Shown here piece after piece: positions 17,301-24,885 of a stretch of 64,000 nt of DNA. How positions within the stretch are numbered: the stretch's first letter is position 1; every line of letters begins with the position of its first letter. Both the position numbers and the translations under genes were made by a program. The stretch is taken from positions 682,001 to 746,000 of the forward strand of contig NZ_JAVLVU010000001.1 in NCBI RefSeq assembly GCF_031951985.1, in the 5' to 3' direction. The DNA is from Mucilaginibacter terrae. GTDB taxonomy: Bacteria; Bacteroidota; Bacteroidia; Sphingobacteriales; Sphingobacteriaceae. The notes beneath the pieces are model-generated. The model was given only the letters and a program-made list of their open reading frames with translations, was not told where the DNA came from and searched no databases.

Positions 17301-18130
17301 GCAAACGAACCGTCTTTTAAGGCTGTTCCGTATGAAATTAGATTAGTTTTAAGGTACTCATTTGCGTTACTATTGAATGATATAACGCCTGCCGGACTCC
17401 ACATAAAAAGTCCCTGGTTGCCCGACCCAATAAGAATTTGATTATGAGCCACACGTATCATGCAGTTTATAGTTACCTGCTCGGTAAACATTTCACCACC
17501 TTCAACGGGTATAAATTTGCCACCTACATAACATTTCAATCCTCCTATTTTTAGTTGCACAAATAACGATCCATCAACGTAATATGCACTAATTAACGGG
17601 TTGCTAAAGCTTTGCACCTGCATTTTTTTGCCGTTCCACAAAATAATTTGGTTGGCCGTTATAAAATAAACCCCTTCAGAAGCACTGTAACTGCTTATCA
17701 CATCGGGGAAATCGACATGATAAGGTTTCAGCTTATGGGTAAGGCTTACAAACTGCATGTCGCCCAGTTTATTGGGTTGTAAGTAGCCAATTTCGCCGCG
17801 GGTGCCTACATATACCCTGCCTGCTGTATCGGTTACCAGCGTATTTACCTTTGTGCGTTCTTTGGTTAAAATGGTGCGCCAGGTGGTGCCGTCAAACTCT
17901 AAAACACCGCTAAAGTTGGCAAAGTAAAGTACGCCGCGTTTATCGGCGGTTATGGCAAAGTTTTGTCCGCTGGCTTTATAATCGGCCGGCAAAAACTCTT
18001 TTTGTATAGGTATGCCGCTTTCGGCACCTAAAGTTTGCGCTAAAGCCCGTAAGCCGCTTAGATCGCATAGCATCAGTATAATGCTAAAGCACCTTAATTT
18101 AAAACCGTATTTGCTCAACTTATTCTTCAT
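14330..18130 (-). CDS. Two-component propeller / Y_Y_Y / GAF sensor with kinase-like C-terminus lacking the phospho-acceptor His
   Basis: This 1266-residue membrane sensor starts with a signal sequence, then a large periplasmic region of Reg_prop-type propeller blades (for example FAITADKRGVLYFANFSGV), a Y_Y_Y domain (about 690-750, SNLPAGKYTFHVQAKN), one transmembrane helix (about 757-780), a coiled coil, a GAF-like domain (about 840-980), a HisKA-like helix pair and HATPase_c (N-box LHNLISNSYYAVA, G1 IWDNGKGI, FFTTKPTAKGTGLGL). The H-box reads GQLTKGIVDRILNPLN: the phospho-acceptor His is replaced by Asp at residue 1021 (codon at 15070-15068, GAC), and the following Glu by Arg. The ATPase motifs remain. 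The periplasmic part may sense a glycan or envelope signal, as in hybrid systems of this phylum. The start overlaps the preceding stop (ATGA). Confidence 0.88.
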   Translation of the reverse strand: MKNKLSKYGFKLRCFSIILMLCDLSGLRALAQTLGAESGIPIQKEFLPADYKASGQNFAITADKRGVLYFANFSGVLEFDGTTWRTILTKERTKVNTLVTDTAGRVYVGTRGEIGYLQPNKLGDMQFVSLTHKLKPYHVDFPDVISSYSASEGVYFITANQIILWNGKKMQVQSFSNPLISAYYVDGSLFVQLKIGGLKCYVGGKFIPVEGGEMFTEQVTINCMIRVAHNQILIGSGNQGLFMWSPAGVISFNSNANEYLKTNLISYGTALKDGSFAFGTIHGGVVVITDHGVSKQIFSKSTTGLYDNNVHFVYEDDNHGFWIATEKHIARVEMPSYLSFYNNKKNVSGNVTGITRFQGKLFAGTDQGLLQYNTAQMRFTPVAGLQMPCQYLLRLSNQLLIATSNGIYTYNGSSAQNLAQGYAVSLHQSTINPNLIYAGLLNGVVVLQNSGGKLLSKGRLPGVFNEVREIAENGNDNLWLQVPGKGLINYSTITNKGQLYNKNKGLPYSSGNHLNMVGNQLFVGTVKGAYQYNASKDKFEHANIFKGDSTANYNWLDQMLEDKAGNLWTTSGNGTDVNSFKKTTAGFEPNNAVLAPVKDQQIFSIFPDDNGAGVWIGSADNLIFFDSRYDVKFSAVKPALIRSVTVNADSILFSGTYFNTDNLPAYTQNSTLTPTLNYKHNNISFTFTSPSATGDGAMQYKYYLQGFDTDTTTWTGQTQKEYSNLPAGKYTFHVQAKNIFGFKSTEATYTFTITKPFYQTLWAYLIYLLVLAGIVILVVRLRSQKLQREKEKLEGLIKERTAEVIMQKEAIESQSQELAGKNDELEKINLIVKSINAEINFDNLMQAILERAKIIRGAEKAAMLVFDKASGHFKFKASYGYNTAVLDEIEITPDDAQTRYLSTAEEIYEDIYFVKSVKSIRNDAQLASVNKAKSSLMMVIKLNHQIHAYMIMENWQKRNAFDERDFSLLKNLKEHFVAAVIKTELLEDIQDSLINLKNTQEQLIRQEKMASIGQLTKGIVDRILNPLNYINNFSSLSANLVDESLEVMDKPEMNADDKEEMLDILSTVKSNMHKVHEHGSSASRIVKGMEKILREKSNIFISTDINKLIETSVKQAVAEGSKEFPGVEVTINMNLNRTLENVDVLPVEMNMVLHNLISNSYYAVADRKKQQPDHQPQISISTTCDAERLEIKIWDNGKGILLQERKQLFQPFFTTKPTAKGTGLGLYLSQDIIKEHKGTITVETEESVYTEFTIIIPKNRNITLSN

Positions 18131-21100
18131 AAAACGGCTTCTTTAACAGGCCCGGCAATTAGGGTATTGATCATCTTTTTTATGCGGTTATTATTACCGG
18201 CCAGCATCTCATACATAGCACTGGCGCTAATTTTTATATAGGCGGTATTTACCACGGCATCAAGTACCAGCGTATCGGTAGTGCCCTGCGCAATATACCA
18301 GTAGAACTGCGAAGTTTCGAGGTAGCGGTCGCCGTAATTATCGGTGAGGTGCAGGCGGCCTTTCATCACAAAATACAGGGCTTCGGTATCGTGTTCGTTG
18401 GTAAGGGTTATGCTATAGCCTTCCTGTAAATATTGTTGCTTGGCTATCTCGCAAAGGTTCATCAGCTCAAACATGGGCAGGCTTTTAAAAAACGGATTGA
18501 GCTTAAACAAGCCCACTACATCGGTTAGTAGATATCGCTTGGTATTCATGTTCTTAAAGCGTTTGGTACGTTCCAGCACCCGGTCGCGGTCGGCCGGGGT
18601 AAGCCGTTCCTTTACGGCATCGATGAGGTACGAATTGCTGTTATACAGCTGCCAAAGCACGGTTTCGCAATACAGTTTGTTATGGCTTAGCATCTGCGAC
18701 AGTAGCACATCATCACTACCGGCATAAGTCGCCAGCATATTAACCGCCATGGCCTTGGTCCAGTAGTTTATTTTGGTATAATCTTTATGTATAATGTCTA
18801 TCAAGCGTTCTTTTACCGGCAGTTTTTGCTGTATATAGCTATCGGCATAAGCCTGCACCAGTTCGGCATTGGTCAGATCATTCAGCAGGGGCATAAACAA
18901 CTTTTTAATATCTGCCGGAACGGTCATATCCAGCACCTCCATAGCGTAAGCCCGCTCCTCGGGCGATGAGCTTTCGAAACTATTGATGAAGAAGCGGATA
19001 ATATTGGCATCATACATCATTGATAATAACTTGAACGTCAATCCAATTTTAAAGCGAAGCTCGAGTTCTAAACTTTTCTTTAAAGCTGCGGCCTCAGGTT
19101 CAGCTTCAATATCCAGTATTGCGGCCGTTATCCAGGTTATAGTATCTATTTCATTTTCAATATATTCCTTGAGCATATGATGCTCATTTTTAGGAAAATG
19201 ATAATGCCGGTTATACAGCGCGGTAAAAATATTATCGCGTATATCGGGTTCTACCAGGTTTAAATGGGCTTTGAGCAAAGGTTCAACCTTATTGCTATTA
19301 ATGCCTGCAATGGTTTTTACCACCCGTATATAACTGTTCTTGCTCAAATCGGCACGATTTAGCAAGCCATCGAGGTAAGGCAGCAGTGGTTCGCCAACGT
19401 GTTTGATGGCATGTATGGCGGCATATGCTGTTTCATCATTAAGCAATGCTTTGATCATGAGCGGCCATAACTCGCGCTTTTTAATGTTGCCCGATGCCAT
19501 TAAAGCGGCATTGCGTACCGTTACCACGTCATCGTGCAGCAGTTCGGTTAATATTTTATAGCCGTTGTAGTTTTGGTAAAAGGCCATTAAATGCGCAACG
19601 CTCAACCGCTCGTTAGCTTTGGTTGATCGCGCGGCCTGCAAAACCTCTTTGTAGTCGGCACGCTGCATATGGTTGAGGCGGGTTTTCAGCGTGGTGTAAC
19701 GGTCGGTCATGCCGTTCAGGTCTTCGTTTTTGAGGCAAAAATCGAGTATGGGGGCGGCAATGGTGATATTATCCTGCTCCACTTTATCGAGGATGATTTT
19801 TTGTAGTTCGCCTTTACTTTTTGGCAACAAGCGTAATAACATAAGATTAAAAGCCGATGGCGCAATTTTTTGCAACATGTTAAGCCCGGCGGTAGTTTTG
19901 GCAACATTGTCAGCATCAACCATGCTCATATACTGGCTAATAGCCAAGGCACCTGTTTTATCATCACTTACCACATAGGCGGTTAGCTTGGCCACGGCCG
20001 ATTTTAGCAGGTGCTTATACTCATGAAACAATTGGTACGCTACCCATATCCAGGCGGCAATGATAACCAGGAAGATGTAGTTATACATCACCACATCTAA
20101 AAATTTAGCACGTGCAAGCAACAACAGCATCCCACCGGCAAAAATAAATCCAATAGATTTGGATACACCCTCTACTTTACTTTGCAGCCCTAAACGGTGC
20201 TCGATGGGTACAGGTTGATACAATATCTGGAAAGATGGGTCGAAGAACAAAGTACGCACTACGCGCACAAACAATCGGCTCAGGATGATGAATGAGAAAA
20301 ACAAACCTACCGTACCATAAAAGGTACCTAAAACGGCCGCCAAAGTGGTTGAAAAAGCAAGCAAAACCGGCAATAGCAAGAGGCTCAACAGTAGCCCATA
20401 CTTGGTCATTACCCGGCCCGATACAAAGGTTTTAAGTATAAATTCGGCAACCGACATGCTGCCCATGAAAATACTGATAAACCCACTGATTACCTTTGCA
20501 TTAACAAACTGTATCTTAACCTGTCCTAAAAATATAAAATCAACATAAAACGTGGCAAATAGCGGGAAGAGTGCCAGTATAAATATGAACAGGAAGTACC
20601 GGTTTTTGAAGATGCTTCCACTATCTTTAGCCTGCCCGGCTGTTGCATTAGCTTTGGGTTTTGCGGTATTAATTTGCCCTTTCAAATAGCGGGTTATAAC
20701 AGGCATCAGCACCAAACAAATCACCAATCCGCCCATCGACAGGTAAAACAGATCGGATGTTTTAATAGATTTTAGCAGCAACGGTACCGATAGAAAACTG
20801 ATTACCCTTGCCAGTATCTCGCCCGAACCAATTAATCCAAACAGCCTTTTGGCCTGGCTCAGGTTAAATATTTTAGCGGCAATACCCCAAAAGCCAATAC
20901 CATTGAGCAGCAGGAAAATATTATACCAAACAAATAAGGCATAGGCCGAAAACTTACTTTCGTTGTGAATATATTCCAGCGATAGCCCAACCACACTCAC
21001 AAACAGGAAAATTCCCCCCGCAATAAATACTTTAGAGAAAGAGAAATATTTTTGTAAGCGTTTAAACAGCAGCCACACAAAATAGCTCACTACCCCCTGC

Positions 21101-21288
21101 CCCATGTAAGCATAAGGCAGCATCCCAATTTCAAACTTGCCGATGAATAACGATGTTGATGCCGTGTAGAAATACGCATAAGCCAAACCCATAAAAAACG
21201 AATACCCGGTAAGCAGCATTACTACTTTTTCTTCGCCCTTTTTAAGGTTGAATACTTTGCTGGATATGTTATTAAGAGTAAGCGCCAT
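18127..21288 (-). CDS. MFS/NTT-like membrane protein fused to HEAT repeats and a CNB-like domain
   Basis: The first roughly 415 residues hold about twelve hydrophobic helices similar to major-facilitator or ATP/ADP-translocase (NTT)-like carriers: GYSFFMGLAYAYFYTASTSLF, GQGVVSYFVWLLFKRL, FWGIAAKIFNLSQAKRLFGLIGSGEILARV. The last motif is typical of the NTT/MFS branch. Residues about 440-900 are helical HEAT-type repeats (TVRNAALMASGNIKKRELWPLMIKAL). Residues about 930-1050 look like a cyclic-nucleotide-binding beta-roll (LQEGYSITLTNEHDTEALYFVMKGRLHL). Such carriers with HEAT and CNB tails are known from other bacteria but not characterised. Transport of a nucleotide-like solute is possible; a sensory role is equally likely given the kinase genes downstream. 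ATGA overlap with the propeller sensor gene; 13 bp after the methyltransferase gene. Confidence 0.75.
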   Translation of the reverse strand: MALTLNNISSKVFNLKKGEEKVVMLLTGYSFFMGLAYAYFYTASTSLFIGKFEIGMLPYAYMGQGVVSYFVWLLFKRLQKYFSFSKVFIAGGIFLFVSVVGLSLEYIHNESKFSAYALFVWYNIFLLLNGIGFWGIAAKIFNLSQAKRLFGLIGSGEILARVISFLSVPLLLKSIKTSDLFYLSMGGLVICLVLMPVITRYLKGQINTAKPKANATAGQAKDSGSIFKNRYFLFIFILALFPLFATFYVDFIFLGQVKIQFVNAKVISGFISIFMGSMSVAEFILKTFVSGRVMTKYGLLLSLLLLPVLLAFSTTLAAVLGTFYGTVGLFFSFIILSRLFVRVVRTLFFDPSFQILYQPVPIEHRLGLQSKVEGVSKSIGFIFAGGMLLLLARAKFLDVVMYNYIFLVIIAAWIWVAYQLFHEYKHLLKSAVAKLTAYVVSDDKTGALAISQYMSMVDADNVAKTTAGLNMLQKIAPSAFNLMLLRLLPKSKGELQKIILDKVEQDNITIAAPILDFCLKNEDLNGMTDRYTTLKTRLNHMQRADYKEVLQAARSTKANERLSVAHLMAFYQNYNGYKILTELLHDDVVTVRNAALMASGNIKKRELWPLMIKALLNDETAYAAIHAIKHVGEPLLPYLDGLLNRADLSKNSYIRVVKTIAGINSNKVEPLLKAHLNLVEPDIRDNIFTALYNRHYHFPKNEHHMLKEYIENEIDTITWITAAILDIEAEPEAAALKKSLELELRFKIGLTFKLLSMMYDANIIRFFINSFESSSPEERAYAMEVLDMTVPADIKKLFMPLLNDLTNAELVQAYADSYIQQKLPVKERLIDIIHKDYTKINYWTKAMAVNMLATYAGSDDVLLSQMLSHNKLYCETVLWQLYNSNSYLIDAVKERLTPADRDRVLERTKRFKNMNTKRYLLTDVVGLFKLNPFFKSLPMFELMNLCEIAKQQYLQEGYSITLTNEHDTEALYFVMKGRLHLTDNYGDRYLETSQFYWYIAQGTTDTLVLDAVVNTAYIKISASAMYEMLAGNNNRIKKMINTLIAGPVKEAVL

Positions 21289-21301
21289 TTATGCCGATGA
21301 A

Positions 21302-22135
21302 TTACACTTGTGGTTTTTGCAGCGAGAATACACCGCGTTTAAAATTTATATAAATATTATCATCCTGTTTGATGATCTTCAGGCTTTGGCGCGTGGTTAC
21401 GTCCAGTTCTTCGGCAATTTGCAAAATGTAGTCATTCCACGCCTGTAATTTTTCTTTATCCCCGGCAAACTCTTCGTTTAAACGGTTAACTGTATGCAGG
21501 TGATAGTCAAATGTTAACAATTTTTGCACAGCGGTAAATCCTGCGCTTTCCATCAAATTATAAAGATCGCGGTTTAGCAAAAAATGACGGTTTTGCACCA
21601 ATGATTCGTAACCTGCCAGTTCATCTTTTTTACGGATAACGCTGGTGTAAAACTTGTAGTCATTATCTTCCAGATCGGGGTTCCATATCACTAAACGGCC
21701 ACCGGGCTTTGCTATGGCAAATAGGCTATCGATCAAAGCCTTTTTACAGCTTTCCGGAATCTCGTGCAAAAACATCTTACATATTACCAGATCGTAATAG
21801 TTACCGTTCAAATTGAGTTGAGTAGCATCCTGATGCAGGTAGCGTATTGCCGATGGGTTGTTATGCTTTGCTAAAAGTGCGCTGATGCGCTCCTCACCTT
21901 TACGCAACTGCAACATACCGCCATCCAATAGGTCGTATTCAAAGTTAATATGGGGCTGGCGTTGCAGCAGCCTTATAAATATGGAGCCGTAACCTCCGCC
22001 CACATCTATCACCTTTTCACCGTTTTGAATGTTGAGTACTTGTATAAACTGGTCAAAGTCTACTTCCGATTCGGCGTGCACAACGGCATAATCGGCATTG
22101 CGTACCTCATAGGCGTTCATGACTGGGGTTTTCAT
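21302..22135 (-). CDS. Class I SAM-dependent methyltransferase
   Basis: This 277-residue protein has a short helical N-terminus (possibly a dimerisation or substrate-binding part) and a Rossmann methyltransferase core: motif I VIDVGGGYGSIFIRLL, motif II YDLLDGGML, HQDAT, DLVICKMFLHEIPE and PGGRLVIWNPD. The VDVGGGxG motif is typical of O-methyltransferases acting on small molecules. The substrate is unknown. The gene overlaps the preceding outer-membrane receptor gene by ATGA (22132-22135), so its translation is likely coupled to it. It may modify a product or signal connected with the receptor and the downstream MFS-like protein. Note also an in-frame Met at residue 6. Confidence 0.82.
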   Translation of the reverse strand: MKTPVMNAYEVRNADYAVVHAESEVDFDQFIQVLNIQNGEKVIDVGGGYGSIFIRLLQRQPHINFEYDLLDGGMLQLRKGEERISALLAKHNNPSAIRYLHQDATQLNLNGNYYDLVICKMFLHEIPESCKKALIDSLFAIAKPGGRLVIWNPDLEDNDYKFYTSVIRKKDELAGYESLVQNRHFLLNRDLYNLMESAGFTAVQKLLTFDYHLHTVNRLNEEFAGDKEKLQAWNDYILQIAEELDVTTRQSLKIIKQDDNIYINFKRGVFSLQKPQV

Positions 22136-24885
22136 AAATCGAATTTTAAAGTGAGCAAAAAGTTTCTATCGCGCTGGGCTACGTAAGGCACAAAACCCGA
22201 TATAGCATTTGTGAAATTAGCATTTGCGTTACGCGGCCCCGGACTGTAATACAGCGTATTCAACAGGTTATTTACTACCAGTTGCAGGGTTAAGCGCTCG
22301 TAGCGTTTATTTTGATAGCTTAAAGCCGAATTGAATACCACAAAACGCGGTATATAACTGGTGCCGTCAACACCGCTGTTAGCAGGTACGGTAGTACCAT
22401 CGCCAACTGGTTTTGCATCTACATAATTGCCACGCAGGTTAATATTAAAGGCGTTTTTATTGAATATGAAGGCATAATTTGCCCCGGCGTTAAATTTCCA
22501 TGGGGCTATGTCGGCAATAATCTGCTTCTGAAAATCGACAACCGAACTGTTGGCGGTTTGCCTTGCACGGGTGTAGGTTACGTTAAAATAGGCATCCCAA
22601 TGCGAGTTTTGCGGATGGTAAATTAAATTGCCCTGCCCGGTAAAAATAGTGTACTGACCGTTGTTTTGATTAATGGTACGTGATGCATTAGCCGGATCGG
22701 GCCCGCTCGATACCGCATCAATAATGGAAGAATAAGCTACAGATGCATCCCAATTGAGTGCATTTACGCCATGTTTGTTGAGTATGATAAACTCATAATT
22801 ACGGATTTTTTCGGCCCGAAGTGTTGGGTTGGCATTGCGGGTTGTACTGGTTGAGAACTTGGTAAACTGCGACGGATTTTGTATACCCTGTGAGTAGATC
22901 AGTTTCAAAACCATTTTTTTCAACGATGCCACCAAGGCTACCTTTGGCGAAAACACCTGCCCGAAACCGGCGTTGGTATTAATGCGGTTATAATCGAACC
23001 GGCCTCCTGCCGTAGCATAAAGCAACGAATCTTTTAACTGGTATGTAGCCTGGCTGTATACACCAATATCAGTAGTGTTGTACTGGTTGCCGCCTTTGGC
23101 CAAGGTTGCCGTAGTGCCCTGCTCCTGTGCGTATGCTACGCTGCTTTGGTCAATAGGATCGGCGGTGGCAAAGCTGGTTAGAGTTAAGTAATCGCCTTGT
23201 AACTGGCTGTAACGATACTCAAAACCACCCAATATCGAAAACTTGTTTTTGGTGTATGTTACCTTACTATCGGTACGAAACTGCTGGCCTTTGTAATAGT
23301 AAAAACGGTTACTGAATGAGTTTTTATTACCGTCGATCAGACTGGTTGGCTCTATGAGGTTAAACAGCGAAAGTCGACCTAATTCACTATAAAACGTATT
23401 GGCTGTAACTAAGTTAGAAGCATTATCTAAACCTGAAATTTCATATGAGCTAAGGTTGGAAAACGTGAAGTTTTCCATACGTTTATCGTAATTGGTATAT
23501 AACGTGGTATTGATAGGTGCCCAGGCACTACCATTATTTGTACCGGCTGCATAAAGGCTTTGATAGTAATTAAAGCTTTCCTTTAGTTTCCAGGTACGAA
23601 AACCGGCCTCAAAATTATCGGAGCGTATTTTACCGCTCACAAACCAATCGGCCGCAGAGTTGGCATAGCTTAATGGGTTACCATTAACGGTTGAAGCCAG
23701 CGTAGCTTTATCTGCTGCACGGGCTTTGGCAATCAGGGTGCTCATCATAGCCGGGTTAACCCTGGCAGTGTAGCTTCCGTCGGCGTTCTGTGTTTTAACA
23801 AAGTTTGTAGCACCATATTTGGCCAGGGCAGCATCAACGGCGGCCTGCGTACCTGTGTACGATAGCCTGTTTAAGTTAGTGGTATAAGTGGCATCACTTA
23901 TTTTATCAACCTGGTTTGGTCCATATTGGTAAAAGCTCTGAAAATCGAGATTACGCTCGTTAGACTGATAGTAAGCGCCCGACAACATGTAAGTAAAGTT
24001 GCTGGTTTTACCGCCGATGGTAACATCAAGGTTGCGGGTATTATAGCTGCCGTATGATAGATTGGCCGTGGCATGTAAGCCCAGCGCAGCACTATCGGCA
24101 TTGGCCGTAAACGGTTGCGATTTTATGCGTGTTAATTCTTTATATGATTTGGTGATAATGTTAATTGCCCCCACAAATGCCCGTGGCCCATACAGAGTTG
24201 AAGCAGGACCGTAAATAACCTCCACTTCGCTAATGTTGGTTAGCGGGTACTGCCGCGATATGTAGGCAATGTTCGACCATACGTCGTTTTCTTCCACACC
24301 ATCGATCATAAACAGCGTGCGTTCGGTATTTTCCTGTCTGAAACCGCGCTGGTATATATTAGCATAAGTAACCGAGTTGGTGCGCGATATATCAAAGCCC
24401 GGCAAATCACTCAACAGGTCCACAATGTTGCCATAACCACGTTTTACCATATCGGCCGATTTAATTACGATAACCGACGCCGGCGTTAAATCAATATCTT
24501 CCGGGCGTTTTGATACCGATGAAATTTGCCGCTCGGCCAAACTATCCTGTACATATTGCACCATGCTTTTAAACACCGCCGGATCATCATCCGTTATATA
24601 ATTACCGGGTTTCGATTTCACATACTCGGCTATGTTTTGCAACGAATAACTGTTCGAATCGAGCGCGAGGTATATTTTGGCTTTCAGCTTAAAGTAATCA
24701 CTGGTGCGCTGGCCCGAGCATTTATAAAATTCTTCAATCAATTTTAAGGCATCATTTAATTTGCCACCATCGTACATATCGCGTGCAATGGCAAGGCGGC
24801 TCGCACAGGTATCGGCTTTTTGAGCAAATACTTGAGTTGAGCAAAGCAATAATCCTAATAAACAGTAAAGTATATATTGCCTCAT
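22132..24885 (-). CDS. TonB-dependent-receptor-like outer-membrane protein with N-terminal helical domain
   Basis: The start chosen is the ATG at 24885, giving signal peptide MRQYILYCLLGLLLCSTQVFA. Residues about 20-120 form an alpha-helical, TPR-like region (LAIARDMYDGGKLNDALKLIEEFY, YFKLKAKIYLALDSNSYSL) instead of the usual carboxypeptidase-like DUF4480 domain. The plug follows (ASVIVIKSADMVKRGYGNIVD, IDGVEENDVW, EVEVIYGPASTLYGPRAFVGAINIITK), then a long 22-strand-type barrel ending in an aromatic LLTLKFDL. No clear TonB box is visible and no SusD partner follows. The start codon overlaps the stop of the STAND gene (ATGA, 24882-24885), and the stop overlaps the methyltransferase start. It may act as a signal receptor rather than a nutrient importer. 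Confidence 0.85.
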   Translation of the reverse strand: MRQYILYCLLGLLLCSTQVFAQKADTCASRLAIARDMYDGGKLNDALKLIEEFYKCSGQRTSDYFKLKAKIYLALDSNSYSLQNIAEYVKSKPGNYITDDDPAVFKSMVQYVQDSLAERQISSVSKRPEDIDLTPASVIVIKSADMVKRGYGNIVDLLSDLPGFDISRTNSVTYANIYQRGFRQENTERTLFMIDGVEENDVWSNIAYISRQYPLTNISEVEVIYGPASTLYGPRAFVGAINIITKSYKELTRIKSQPFTANADSAALGLHATANLSYGSYNTRNLDVTIGGKTSNFTYMLSGAYYQSNERNLDFQSFYQYGPNQVDKISDATYTTNLNRLSYTGTQAAVDAALAKYGATNFVKTQNADGSYTARVNPAMMSTLIAKARAADKATLASTVNGNPLSYANSAADWFVSGKIRSDNFEAGFRTWKLKESFNYYQSLYAAGTNNGSAWAPINTTLYTNYDKRMENFTFSNLSSYEISGLDNASNLVTANTFYSELGRLSLFNLIEPTSLIDGNKNSFSNRFYYYKGQQFRTDSKVTYTKNKFSILGGFEYRYSQLQGDYLTLTSFATADPIDQSSVAYAQEQGTTATLAKGGNQYNTTDIGVYSQATYQLKDSLLYATAGGRFDYNRINTNAGFGQVFSPKVALVASLKKMVLKLIYSQGIQNPSQFTKFSTSTTRNANPTLRAEKIRNYEFIILNKHGVNALNWDASVAYSSIIDAVSSGPDPANASRTINQNNGQYTIFTGQGNLIYHPQNSHWDAYFNVTYTRARQTANSSVVDFQKQIIADIAPWKFNAGANYAFIFNKNAFNINLRGNYVDAKPVGDGTTVPANSGVDGTSYIPRFVVFNSALSYQNKRYERLTLQLVVNNLLNTLYYSPGPRNANANFTNAISGFVPYVAQRDRNFLLTLKFDL

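Noticed and set aside
22132..24885. SusC-type receptor of a polysaccharide-utilisation locus
   Set aside because: No SusD gene follows, the N-terminal domain is different, and the neighbours are signalling genes, although glgX and an AGE-family gene are in the same cluster.
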